Source: Natribaculum breve (GTDB lineage Archaea; Halobacteriota; Halobacteria; Halobacteriales; Natrialbaceae). Taken from it: 64,000 bases of DNA. The notes under the pieces were generated by a model, which did no database searches, was not told the DNA's origin, and saw nothing but the letters and a program-made list of their open reading frames with translations. Location: contig NZ_CP095390.1 of assembly GCF_023008585.1 (NCBI RefSeq), forward strand, positions 868,001 to 932,000. Reading direction: 5' to 3'. This document shows positions 57,257 through 64,000 of this stretch, one piece after another (position 1 is the stretch's first letter; every line of letters starts with the position of its first letter). The translations under genes and the position numbers were made by a program.

Positions 57257-57397
57257 TCACGTGACACAGTACGTTCCGACAACCACCGAGTGAGTCGGTG
57301 GGATCACCTGCTGCTCGTAACGTCGGTCGTCCGCTGGTTCCAGTGCGTCCACGGCCACGGTCCAGTAGTCGTACCTGGGTACAGGGACAGCCGACAT
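57257..57397 (-). CDS. Possible small protein downstream of the lipoprotein gene
   Basis: A 46-codon frame starting MSAVPVPRYDYWTVAVDALE with acidic composition and G/C at most third positions. It starts 19 bases after the lipoprotein stop on the same strand. No family is recognised, and the frame is short enough to be chance. Confidence 0.35.
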   Translation of the reverse strand: MSAVPVPRYDYWTVAVDALEPADDRRYEQQVIPPTHSVVVGTYCVT

Positions 57398-57416
57398 TAT
57401 CACTCTCGAGACAGCG

Positions 57417-57647
57417 CTATCCGATCACTGGTACCGCCTGCCCGACCAGTCCGAACGCGGTCGCGTTCGCGGTGTCGTTGTCCGTCTCGTTATCCGTCTC
57501 GTTATCCGCGGCTGGCTCTTCGGTTTCGTTGTCTGCGGCCGGTTCTTCGGTCTCGTTATCTGTCTCGTTGTCTGGTGCTTCACCCGGTCCGCCACAGCCA
57601 GCGACCAGAACGGCGAGTACGACGACGACGATTACAGTCCTTTTCAT
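57417..57647 (-). CDS. Small sequon-rich lipoprotein
   Basis: A 76-residue protein. The signal MKRTVIVVVVLAVLVAGCGG ends in a lipobox LVAG-C, so the mature protein starts with a lipid-modified Cys (C18). The rest is DNET/EEPAADNET repeats with seven N-x-T sequons and a short hydrophobic end FGLVGQAVPVI. It is a membrane-anchored, probably heavily glycosylated peptide of unknown function. GTGTTTATCC (minus strand, 57690-57681) is a plausible TATA box about 35 bases upstream. Confidence 0.75.
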   Translation of the reverse strand: MKRTVIVVVVLAVLVAGCGGPGEAPDNETDNETEEPAADNETEEPAADNETDNETDNDTANATAFGLVGQAVPVIG

Positions 57648-57991
57648 GTCACAACACATACCATAGTACGCCGACACCCTGGATAAACACGGTCGGACGT
57701 TCGATACGATTGAGGCCAGTTCCTTTCGAATTCAGCCGTTAAGTATCGACTTAGACGACCGTCCAGTCGAGTGGAATTCGATCTCTGGCAAATCTGTGCA
57801 GAATCCTTATGCTCCGGGCCGTCGGAGAGGGCACAGACGTACCACACTGGCGAACGGTCGGCCAGCAGGAGACGACCTGTGACGCTCGAGGACGAGATCT
57901 CCCGCCCCGTCGTGACAGACCCATGGTGTGTGATCTCACAGCGTGCGAGGTCGATCACGGTCCCGACGTTCGCGCGGTACGTGCCAGACAG
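57648..57991. other. 344-bp divergent region between the lipoprotein and MaoC genes
   Basis: It holds the lipoprotein promoter and CTTATGCTCC near 57806 in the direction of the MaoC gene. A frame extension of the MaoC gene back to 57809 has no family support. Nothing else is recognised. Confidence 0.4.
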
Positions 57992-58594
57992 ATGACCCCG
58001 CTTACACACGCGATCCGGGCCTGGTCCCGGGCGTCTGACCACGTCGTATCGAGCATGGCCGAAGCGAACCGGGCGACTTTCGCCGCCTTCGGTGTCGACG
58101 AGGAGACGATCGAAGCGGACGCCGAAACGATACCGTCGATCGATCGCGAGCGACGGCCGTGGCAGTTCGAACGGACCGTAGACGACCCGGCCGCGATCGA
58201 CGTCGGCGACGTCGTAACCTTCTCCAAGACCATCTCCGACGACGACGTCCGCGACTTCGCACACGCGAGTGGCGACACGAACCGGTTACACCTAGACGAG
58301 GAGTTCGCCAACGAGACGCGATTTGGCGGTCGAATCGTCCACGGGACGCTCGTCTCCGGACTCATCAGCGCTGCGCTCGCGCGGATGCCCGGACTTACCA
58401 TCTACCTCTCACAGGACCTCGAGTTCGTCGGCCCGGTGTCGATCGACGACCGACTCACTGCGACCGTCGAAGTCGTCGAGAACCTCGGCGGGAACCGGTA
58501 CCGACTCGAGACGGTCGTCGAAAACGACGACGGCGTCGTCGTCGACGGCGAAGCCGTCGTCATGGTGGACCCGCTGCCGGCAGACTCGAGGTAG
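57992..58594 (+). CDS. MaoC-like (R)-specific enoyl-CoA hydratase
   Basis: A 200-residue hot-dog-fold protein. A short N-terminal helix carries THAIRAWSRASDHVVSSMAEANRATF, a PhaE/phasin-like segment. The MaoC domain (about 75-195) has FSKTISDDDVRDFAHASGDTNRLHLDEEFANETRFGGRIVHGTL, containing the catalytic D-x4-H dyad. It hydrates trans-2-enoyl-CoA to (R)-3-hydroxyacyl-CoA, as PhaJ does for polyhydroxyalkanoate synthesis. No PHA synthase lies beside it. ATG 57992 (MTPLTHAI) fits the family N-terminus. Confidence 0.88.
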   Translation: MTPLTHAIRAWSRASDHVVSSMAEANRATFAAFGVDEETIEADAETIPSIDRERRPWQFERTVDDPAAIDVGDVVTFSKTISDDDVRDFAHASGDTNRLHLDEEFANETRFGGRIVHGTLVSGLISAALARMPGLTIYLSQDLEFVGPVSIDDRLTATVEVVENLGGNRYRLETVVENDDGVVVDGEAVVMVDPLPADSR

Positions 58595-58728
58595 CAGCGC
58601 ACTCGCAGCTGCTACGCACACCGTTCTCCCGATCGCCACGCCCCGCAAGCGGTGTCGCCGACTCGAGACGACCGCGCACGGTCACCGGTAGACACTTGCA
58701 CACACCGACCGAAAGCAACGACAACGCC

Positions 58729-59016
58729 ATGCCGGCCGAGCGAGCCACCGACGTCGAGTACGACGTTCCCGACGACGAGACGCCCGCAGCGCGATGTCCC
58801 TACTGCGATCGGCCGTTCCGAACCGAAGAGTACGCGACGCTCCACGTCGGAACCAGCCACGCCGAGGAGTGTACCGAGTCCGAACGGAACGCCTTCGAGG
58901 AACTGCGAGACGACGAGACGTACGACCTCTTTACGTTCCACCTCAAGGCCGCCGTCTCGGTCTTTTTCGTCTACTTCCTGTTTACCTTCCTGTACGCGCT
59001 CGTCTGGTCCGGGTGA
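58729..59016 (+). CDS. C2H2 zinc-finger protein with C-terminal membrane helix
   Basis: A 95-residue protein. An acidic N-terminus precedes a C2H2-type finger (ARCPYCDRPFRTEEYATLHVGTSH), an acidic helix and one membrane helix AAVSVFFVYFLFTFLYALVW (about 74-93). Such DUF7410-like proteins are often beside cytochrome oxidase genes in haloarchaea and may be an assembly factor or accessory (inference). It is convergent with the oxidase operon. Confidence 0.75.
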   Translation: MPAERATDVEYDVPDDETPAARCPYCDRPFRTEEYATLHVGTSHAEECTESERNAFEELRDDETYDLFTFHLKAAVSVFFVYFLFTFLYALVWSG

Positions 59017-59166
59017 ACTGCCTCGTCGTACTCGCTCGTCGGGGACCGGAACCGGGAACCCCCACCGGCCACATCGTGTTTTCGAGAGGGTGACGGCGAG
59101 TTCGTCTTCGAGACGATGTATCATCGATTTCGAATGTAATAGAGGGACTGCAGCGGTTCGAGGCCG

Positions 59167-61638
59167 CTACAGCAGGTAGAACAGCGGGAACAGGAACACC
59201 CAGACGACGTCGACGAAGTGCCAGTAGAGCCCGAAGTACTCCACGGGCCGCGAGTCCTCGAGGTAGGCGTCGACCGTGAGGACCCGGTAGATCATGAACC
59301 CGGCGAGCAACAGCCCCAGGACGACGTGGAGGCCGTGGAGACCGGTCGTGACGTAGTACAGCGAGTACTCGAGGCCGCTGAACCAGTAGTCTCCGTGGGC
59401 GAACTTCTCGCTCCACTCCCAGGCCTTGATGCCCATGAAGGTGAGACCGAGCAGGAGCGTCACGCTCATCGACGCGAGCAATCCCTTCTTGCTCTTCCGG
59501 CGTGCCATCTCGAGTGCCAGGACGACGGTGAAACTCGAGGTGAGCAGGATGTACGTGTTGAGCAGGCCGGCCCAGGCGTGTTCCGGGATCGGTCCCCAGG
59601 ACATCCAGCCGGCGTTGATGCGCATGAACACGTACGCGCCGATCACCGCGCCGAAGACGATGACGTCCGATGCGAGGAAGAACCAGACGCCGAGTTTCGT
59701 CGTCTCGATGCCTTCGAACGGCCAGCGCTCGGCGACGGCCATCTCCGGGGCTTCGAACTGTTCGACTCCGAACTGGAAGAGGACGTAGCCGAGAATCCCC
59801 ACGCCGAGGATCGTGATCGACGGGTAGAGGTAACTCGGGTTGGACGAGAACTCGGGGTGGAACGCCTCGACCCAGGAGGTCATCCCCGACAGGCCGAGGA
59901 ACAACACGAAGGTTCCGAGACCGATGCCGAACGGCCAGATGCTCGCGTGGTCGGCGTGGCCTTCCCCGTGTGCCTGGGCGACGTCGTGTGACGCCCGTTC
60001 GAGGTCTGCCCGCGCGGCCTCGCCCGGGGTGGCCGTGCCACCGTCGGTTGCGGTGTCGACGAACTCGAGTTTGCCGCTGGCGTACGTGGGTCGTCCGTCG
60101 AAGTTCTCGAGCGGCGGCGGTGAGGTCGTCGCCCACTCGGCGGTCCGGGCGTACTCCCAGGGGTTGTCGGGGGCGTCCGGCCCCGACACGAGGCTCTTGC
60201 CGAGCGTGTAGAAGAGAATCAGGAACGACGATCCGAGGACGAACGCGCCCAGGGTCGCCAGCTGGTGGTAGATCTGTAGCCCCTCACCGTAGTGGAAGAC
60301 GCGACGTGGCGTCTCCCAGGCGAGGAACATCGGGAAGTAAAGCAGGTTGAACCCGACGAAGTAGACGGCGAAGTTCACCTTGCCGAGGAACTCGTCGTAC
60401 ATCTTGCCGGTGATCTTCGGCCAGTAGTAGTAGAGGCCGCCGATCAGTGCCGTCACGCCCGAGACCATCACGTAGTGGAAGTGGGCGACGACCCAGTAGG
60501 TACCGCGGAACTCGTAGTCGAGGACGACGGCGCCGAGGAAGACCCCAGTGATGCCGCCGAGGATGAACAACACGAGCGCGCCGAGGCTGAACAGGAACGG
60601 CGTGGTAAACCGGACCCGTCCTTTGACCATGGTGTAGATCAGCGAGAAGACCATCAGGTCGAACGGTAGCGAGATACCGATCGTCGTCGCCATGAACAGC
60701 GTCTTGATCTCCAGGTTGATCGCCGTCAGGAACATGTGGTGCATCCAGACGAGGAACGACTGGACGGCGACGAGAACCATCGCGATGATGACCCACTTGC
60801 GGCCGACGAGTCGGCGACCGGTGAACGTCTGGAACATCTCGAACATCATCCCCAGCGCGGGGAAGAAGACGATGTACACCTCCGGGTGGCCGAAGAACCA
60901 GAACAGGTGTCCCCAGAGTAAACTCGAGCCTTGCTGTGTCGCGAAGTACTGCGTCAGGAGGATGCGGTCGGTCGAGAGCAAAAGCAGTGCAGCGAGGAGT
61001 GCTGCGAAGGCAAAGAGCATCATCCAGACGGTCAGGAGCATAGACCACGTGAACAGCGGCATGTTCCACAGCCCGAGTCCTTCCGCACGCATGCGGTGGA
61101 TCGTCGTCAGGAAGTTCACCGTCCCGACGGTCGTCGACAGGACGAACAGCGTCAGGCCGAGGATGGCTGCGGTGCCGCCGGTGGTCGCCTGCATCGCTGG
61201 CGTGTAGATCGGCACGTTCAGCGGGGCGTACATCGTCCAGCCGCCCTCGAACGTCCCGCCCTGGAAGAACGAGATCGCAAAGAGGATCCCCGAGAACAGG
61301 TAAAACCAGTAGCTCAGTGCGTTCAGTCGGGGGAACGCGAGATCTTTCGCCCCGATCTGCAGCGGGACGACGTAGTTCGCGAACCCGAACGCGAACGGTG
61401 AGAGGAACCAGAAGACCATCAGCAGGCCGTGTGCACTCACCGACTGGTTGTAGCCGCTGCCCGAGAGGATGCCGATTCCACCGGGTTCTAGCAACTGGAT
61501 ACGAAAGAGCAGCGCCATGACTCCCCCGAAGATGAGGAAGAAAAGCGCCGTCATCAGGTACAGGATCCCGACGTCCTTGTGATTCGTCGTGACGAACCAG
61601 CGTTTGACCGACGTCATCGGCGGGAAGTTCTCAGCCAT
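59167..61638 (-). CDS. coxA: Cytochrome c oxidase, subunit I and III fusion
   Basis: An 823-residue membrane protein. Residues about 1-530 are the haem-copper subunit I: FGHPEVYIVFFPALGMM holds the Cu-binding His and cross-linked Tyr, WMHHMFLTAI the next two His, and VVAHFHYVMVSG the haem ligands. A linker (about 530-610) is followed by subunit III (about 620-823) with FFLASDVIVFGAVIGAYV and TGLHGLHVVLGLLLAG. The I-III fusion is typical for haloarchaea. It reduces O2 to water and pumps protons. It is translated from an ATG overlapping the subunit II stop by one base. Confidence 0.95.
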   Translation of the reverse strand: MAENFPPMTSVKRWFVTTNHKDVGILYLMTALFFLIFGGVMALLFRIQLLEPGGIGILSGSGYNQSVSAHGLLMVFWFLSPFAFGFANYVVPLQIGAKDLAFPRLNALSYWFYLFSGILFAISFFQGGTFEGGWTMYAPLNVPIYTPAMQATTGGTAAILGLTLFVLSTTVGTVNFLTTIHRMRAEGLGLWNMPLFTWSMLLTVWMMLFAFAALLAALLLLSTDRILLTQYFATQQGSSLLWGHLFWFFGHPEVYIVFFPALGMMFEMFQTFTGRRLVGRKWVIIAMVLVAVQSFLVWMHHMFLTAINLEIKTLFMATTIGISLPFDLMVFSLIYTMVKGRVRFTTPFLFSLGALVLFILGGITGVFLGAVVLDYEFRGTYWVVAHFHYVMVSGVTALIGGLYYYWPKITGKMYDEFLGKVNFAVYFVGFNLLYFPMFLAWETPRRVFHYGEGLQIYHQLATLGAFVLGSSFLILFYTLGKSLVSGPDAPDNPWEYARTAEWATTSPPPLENFDGRPTYASGKLEFVDTATDGGTATPGEAARADLERASHDVAQAHGEGHADHASIWPFGIGLGTFVLFLGLSGMTSWVEAFHPEFSSNPSYLYPSITILGVGILGYVLFQFGVEQFEAPEMAVAERWPFEGIETTKLGVWFFLASDVIVFGAVIGAYVFMRINAGWMSWGPIPEHAWAGLLNTYILLTSSFTVVLALEMARRKSKKGLLASMSVTLLLGLTFMGIKAWEWSEKFAHGDYWFSGLEYSLYYVTTGLHGLHVVLGLLLAGFMIYRVLTVDAYLEDSRPVEYFGLYWHFVDVVWVFLFPLFYLL

Positions 61639-62429
61639 CAGCTCTCACCTCCACCGTTCGTCTCGTTAGTGCTGTTCTGTGCATCGGTGCTCTCGTTGCC
61701 GGCGTCGGTTTCGTTCTGTTGTCCGTCACCGCTTGCTCCCTCTCCGGATCCACCGTCACCGCCGCCCTGTTGTTGTTCGTCGAGCCAGTTCTGGAACTCG
61801 TCTTCTTCCATCACGATCAGGTCGGCGTTCATGCCCGAGTGGCCGGGACCACACAGTTCGAAACACTCGATCCGGTACTCACCGGTTTCGTCTGCGATGA
61901 ACCAGGTCCTGTCGGTCTCACCCGGAATCGCGTCGGCTTTCACGCGTAACTCCTGGCTGCCGAACGTGTGCCAGACGTCCCTGCTAGTCACGTCGATCCA
62001 GACGGTCGTATCGACGGGAACCGCCATCTCACCGGTCGACGTGACGCCGTTCTCGTATTCGAAGTCCCAGGCGAACGTGTAGCCCTCGACGTCTACTTCG
62101 ATGCCGTCTTCGCTGGGTCCGTCTTCGACGTACAGGAGCATCCCGTACGTCCAGACGATCAGCGAGATGACGACGATCGCACTCAGACCGAAGGAGACGA
62201 ACAGTTTCCTTCCGCCGCCACCACCGGTCGGCAACTCTCCGAGTGTGGGCAAGTCTTCGTCTTTCTCTCGTCCGTCGACGTCGCGATACTTGTACGCGTT
62301 GTACAGCGTATACGAAATCACGACGATTCCGACGAGCGTTCCCAGTCCGAGAAAGACGAGGAAGATCTCGTCGAACACGTCGACACGCGTCTGCATCGGG
62401 GTCGGAATTGGATTGACGATTGTTATCAC
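61638..62429 (-). CDS. coxB: Cytochrome c oxidase subunit II
   Basis: A 263-residue protein. Two membrane helices (about 22-45 and 82-103) lie before an extracellular cupredoxin with the CuA site: DVWHTFGSQE provides the first His and CFELCGPGHSGM both Cys, the second His and Met. It takes electrons from a mobile carrier, here probably halocyanin. The C-terminal 45 residues are a Gln/Gly/Asn-rich tail with four N-x-S/T sequons (NET, NES, NST, NET). GTG 62429 is the start giving the full N-terminus; ATG 62396 would trim 11 residues. It forms an operon with coxA. Confidence 0.93.
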   Translation of the reverse strand: MITIVNPIPTPMQTRVDVFDEIFLVFLGLGTLVGIVVISYTLYNAYKYRDVDGREKDEDLPTLGELPTGGGGGRKLFVSFGLSAIVVISLIVWTYGMLLYVEDGPSEDGIEVDVEGYTFAWDFEYENGVTSTGEMAVPVDTTVWIDVTSRDVWHTFGSQELRVKADAIPGETDRTWFIADETGEYRIECFELCGPGHSGMNADLIVMEEDEFQNWLDEQQQGGGDGGSGEGASGDGQQNETDAGNESTDAQNSTNETNGGGES

Positions 62430-62743
62430 CTCTGTTGTGTGGGTTGTTGTCTTAGATCAGATGCAATGTGGGTATTTATTCATTTGGGACGGCCACGGCG
62501 TCTTCCGCCTCCGCGATGACGGCGCCAGCGGCCAACCATGTTATCACCACACATGCGTGTGTGTTCATCTAACATTTTATCGTTCTTGCTCTGCGTTGCA
62601 GGCTTTTTTCTCTGTCGGCGTTTCACCGGTGAAATATCAGAACAAGATAGTATTACCGTGGAGGATCTCCAAGACGGTCGACCGCAGTAGACTCTCGACG
62701 ACCCGAGGAAAAGCGACGCGACAGCGGTTTGCACTCGAGAGTG
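62430..62743. other. 314-bp gap upstream of coxB
   Basis: The AT-rich tracts around 62441-62480 and 62565-62615, with TTTTATCG and a T6 run (62605-62611), are likely the coxB promoter and the end of transcripts. CACACATGCGTGTGTG (62551-62566) is a near-perfect palindrome. No gene is seen. Confidence 0.45.
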
Positions 62744-64000
62744 TCACTCGCGGTCTCGGCGACCGAACACGCGCTCCCGAAGCGACCGCGTCGCGGCCTT
62801 TTCGGCGAGCAAGACCGGCACGTCGAGGTGTTCGATTACGTCGAAGACGAGCGAGCCACGGACGAGACGCGACAGCAACCCGCGCCGAGTCGCGCCGACG
62901 ACGACCATCGAGTGATCCGCTGCTGCGCGTTCGATCGCCTCCTCGACGTCGCCGGAGTCGTCGACGAGGAGCGTTGCGTCCTCGAGACCGTGATCTGCTG
63001 CCCACTTGCGGAGGAACTCCTCCCCCGCGTCGCGTTCGTCCGGATCGTCGACGACGTGCAGCAACGAGATCTCACCGTCGTACTCGTCTCGCAACGCCCT
63101 CGTCACCTCGGCGCTGACGTCGGAGTCTTCGCCGCCCGCGGTCGGAACGAGCACACGCGAGGCGTCGACGGTCTCGCCGTCGAAGACGAGAAAGTCACAC
63201 GGCAGGTCGTGCGTCAACTCGTCGAGTGGCGTCTCGATTCGTCCTTCGCCGAGACTCGAGCCGCCCCAGCCCATGACGACCGCGTCGACGTCGTGTGTTC
63301 GTGCGGCGTCGAACACTTCCTCGAACGACCGATGCGAGAGGATCGTCCGGGTTTCGACGTCGACGCCGAACGTCTCGGCGTCCTCGCGGGCGGCCTCGAG
63401 CAACTCGGCGGAGTGGGCGTCGAGTTCCTCGACGTGGTCGACTCCCTTCTCGAGGGGCGTCTGGTCGGGTATCTGAACGACGTGTACTGCGAGAACGGTG
63501 CCGCCTTTCGCGCGTGCGGCGGCGCTTCCGAGCGTAATGAGCGCCTTCTCCGTCCGGGGATTAGCGAGCGTAACCATCACCCTGGGTTCGCCCGAGCCGT
63601 TTGGACGAACCGCGCTCGCGGCCGTGACGGCAGCGTCGGGCATCCGGTCGGCCCGCTCGAGGACGTAGCTCCCGAGGAGCCCCTCGAGATCGGTTTCGGT
63701 ACGCGCATAGAGGAAGTACCAACCGACGGCGAAGACGACGAACGCGAGGCCCAGGGCGATCTCGATCTCCTTCATGAAGCCGATGAGCACGATCGACAAC
63801 ACCGCGCCGAGGATCGGCGTGATCGGATACAACGGGACGGTGAAGTCGGGATCGTACTCGGGGGCCTCGGTTTCGCGGAAGACGATCAACGCGACGTTGG
63901 TCAGCGCGTAGACGACGAGGTGCAACACGCTGGCGGCTTTCGCAAGTATCTCGACCTCCGCTCCCAGTACGGCGATGAAGACGACGATCATCAGCCCGGT
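62744..64000 (-). CDS. APC-type amino-acid transporter with two Usp domains, N-terminus outside the window
   Basis: At least 415 residues, with the frame open to the right edge. The visible part starts in the last membrane helices of an amino-acid/polyamine permease (AKAASVLHLVVYALTNVALIVF, EYDPDFTVPLYPITPILGAVLSIVLIGF, VVFAVGWYFLYARTETD). Two cytosolic Usp-like domains follow (about 135-270 and 275-400) with VMVTLANPRTEKALITLGS and MVVVGATRRGLLSRLVRGSLVFDVIEHLDVPVLLAE. This permease-UspA fusion is known in haloarchaea; Usp domains may regulate uptake by nucleotide binding. Substrate unknown. Confidence 0.88.
   Translation of the reverse strand, partial: TGLMIVVFIAVLGAEVEILAKAASVLHLVVYALTNVALIVFRETEAPEYDPDFTVPLYPITPILGAVLSIVLIGFMKEIEIALGLAFVVFAVGWYFLYARTETDLEGLLGSYVLERADRMPDAAVTAASAVRPNGSGEPRVMVTLANPRTEKALITLGSAAARAKGGTVLAVHVVQIPDQTPLEKGVDHVEELDAHSAELLEAAREDAETFGVDVETRTILSHRSFEEVFDAARTHDVDAVVMGWGGSSLGEGRIETPLDELTHDLPCDFLVFDGETVDASRVLVPTAGGEDSDVSAEVTRALRDEYDGEISLLHVVDDPDERDAGEEFLRKWAADHGLEDATLLVDDSGDVEEAIERAAADHSMVVVGATRRGLLSRLVRGSLVFDVIEHLDVPVLLAEKAATRSLRERVFGRRDRE

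Noticed and set aside
1..64000. tRNA, rRNA or other structured housekeeping RNA genes
   Set aside because: No tRNA-like cloverleaf ends with CCA-type acceptor sequences and no rRNA motifs were recognised on reading; small RNAs other than the TnpB RNA cannot be excluded.

Overview
The window is high-GC archaeal chromosome from an extreme halophile (class Halobacteria). The signs are very acidic proteins, 'ctcgag'-rich coding sequence, TATA-type promoters close to start codons (leaderless mRNAs), a TFB, an archaeal XPB helicase, a fused CoxA/C oxidase, Tat-exported proteins and many N-x-S/T sequons. The genus cannot be fixed from sequence alone. There are no rRNA or tRNA genes and no CRISPR array.

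Layout. 1-1736: two small winged-helix genes, the second split by a tnpB-only IS200/IS605-type element. 1843-5315: a FemAB-like transferase, an AlkP-superfamily enzyme and serine acetyltransferase. 5413-14714: housekeeping and regulation (HerA-like ATPase, HxlR regulator with a Cys-rich DUF2703 protein, tandem UspA, XPB helicase, TFB, first DUF7344 protein). 14869-30282: a surface-polysaccharide region (glycosyltransferase, sulfatase-like enzyme, flippase, two Tat-exported parallel beta-helix paralogues, a large membrane protein, a PP-loop enzyme, another AlkP enzyme, a polysaccharide deacetylase). 30460-40571: a sulfide/persulfide and respiratory block (1-Cys peroxiredoxin, DUF1641 protein, SQR-like flavoprotein, HTH-rhodanese fusion, rhodanese-persulfide dioxygenase, DUF7512 protein, TauE/SafE exporter, cytochrome bd oxidase). 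40710-52227: a second surface-glycan region (glycosyltransferase, AlkP enzyme and a four-gene set resembling WbpD-WbpE-WbpB-WbpA for a diacetamido uronic acid nucleotide sugar), then DUF7344, DUF1616 and PadR genes. 52444-64000: small regulators, a sequon-rich acidic repeat surface protein with a membrane-bound wHTH regulator, a sequon-rich lipoprotein, a MaoC hydratase, cytochrome c oxidase and a truncated amino-acid transporter with Usp domains.

Three patterns cut across these blocks. (1) Nearly all surface-glycan transcription units, and the PadR gene, share a promoter-like motif ATAACAAAG (or one close to it) upstream of the start, suggesting one regulon. (2) Short palindromic MITE-like elements (ends TACTGCCGGAC or TAACGATGG, flanked by TNA) sit exactly on the TGA stop codons of five genes; one copy carries a second element inside it with a TCA duplication. 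(3) The sulfur genes form a complete putative route, sulfide to persulfide to sulfite to export, with a DNA-binding domain fused to a tandem rhodanese as a candidate sensor.
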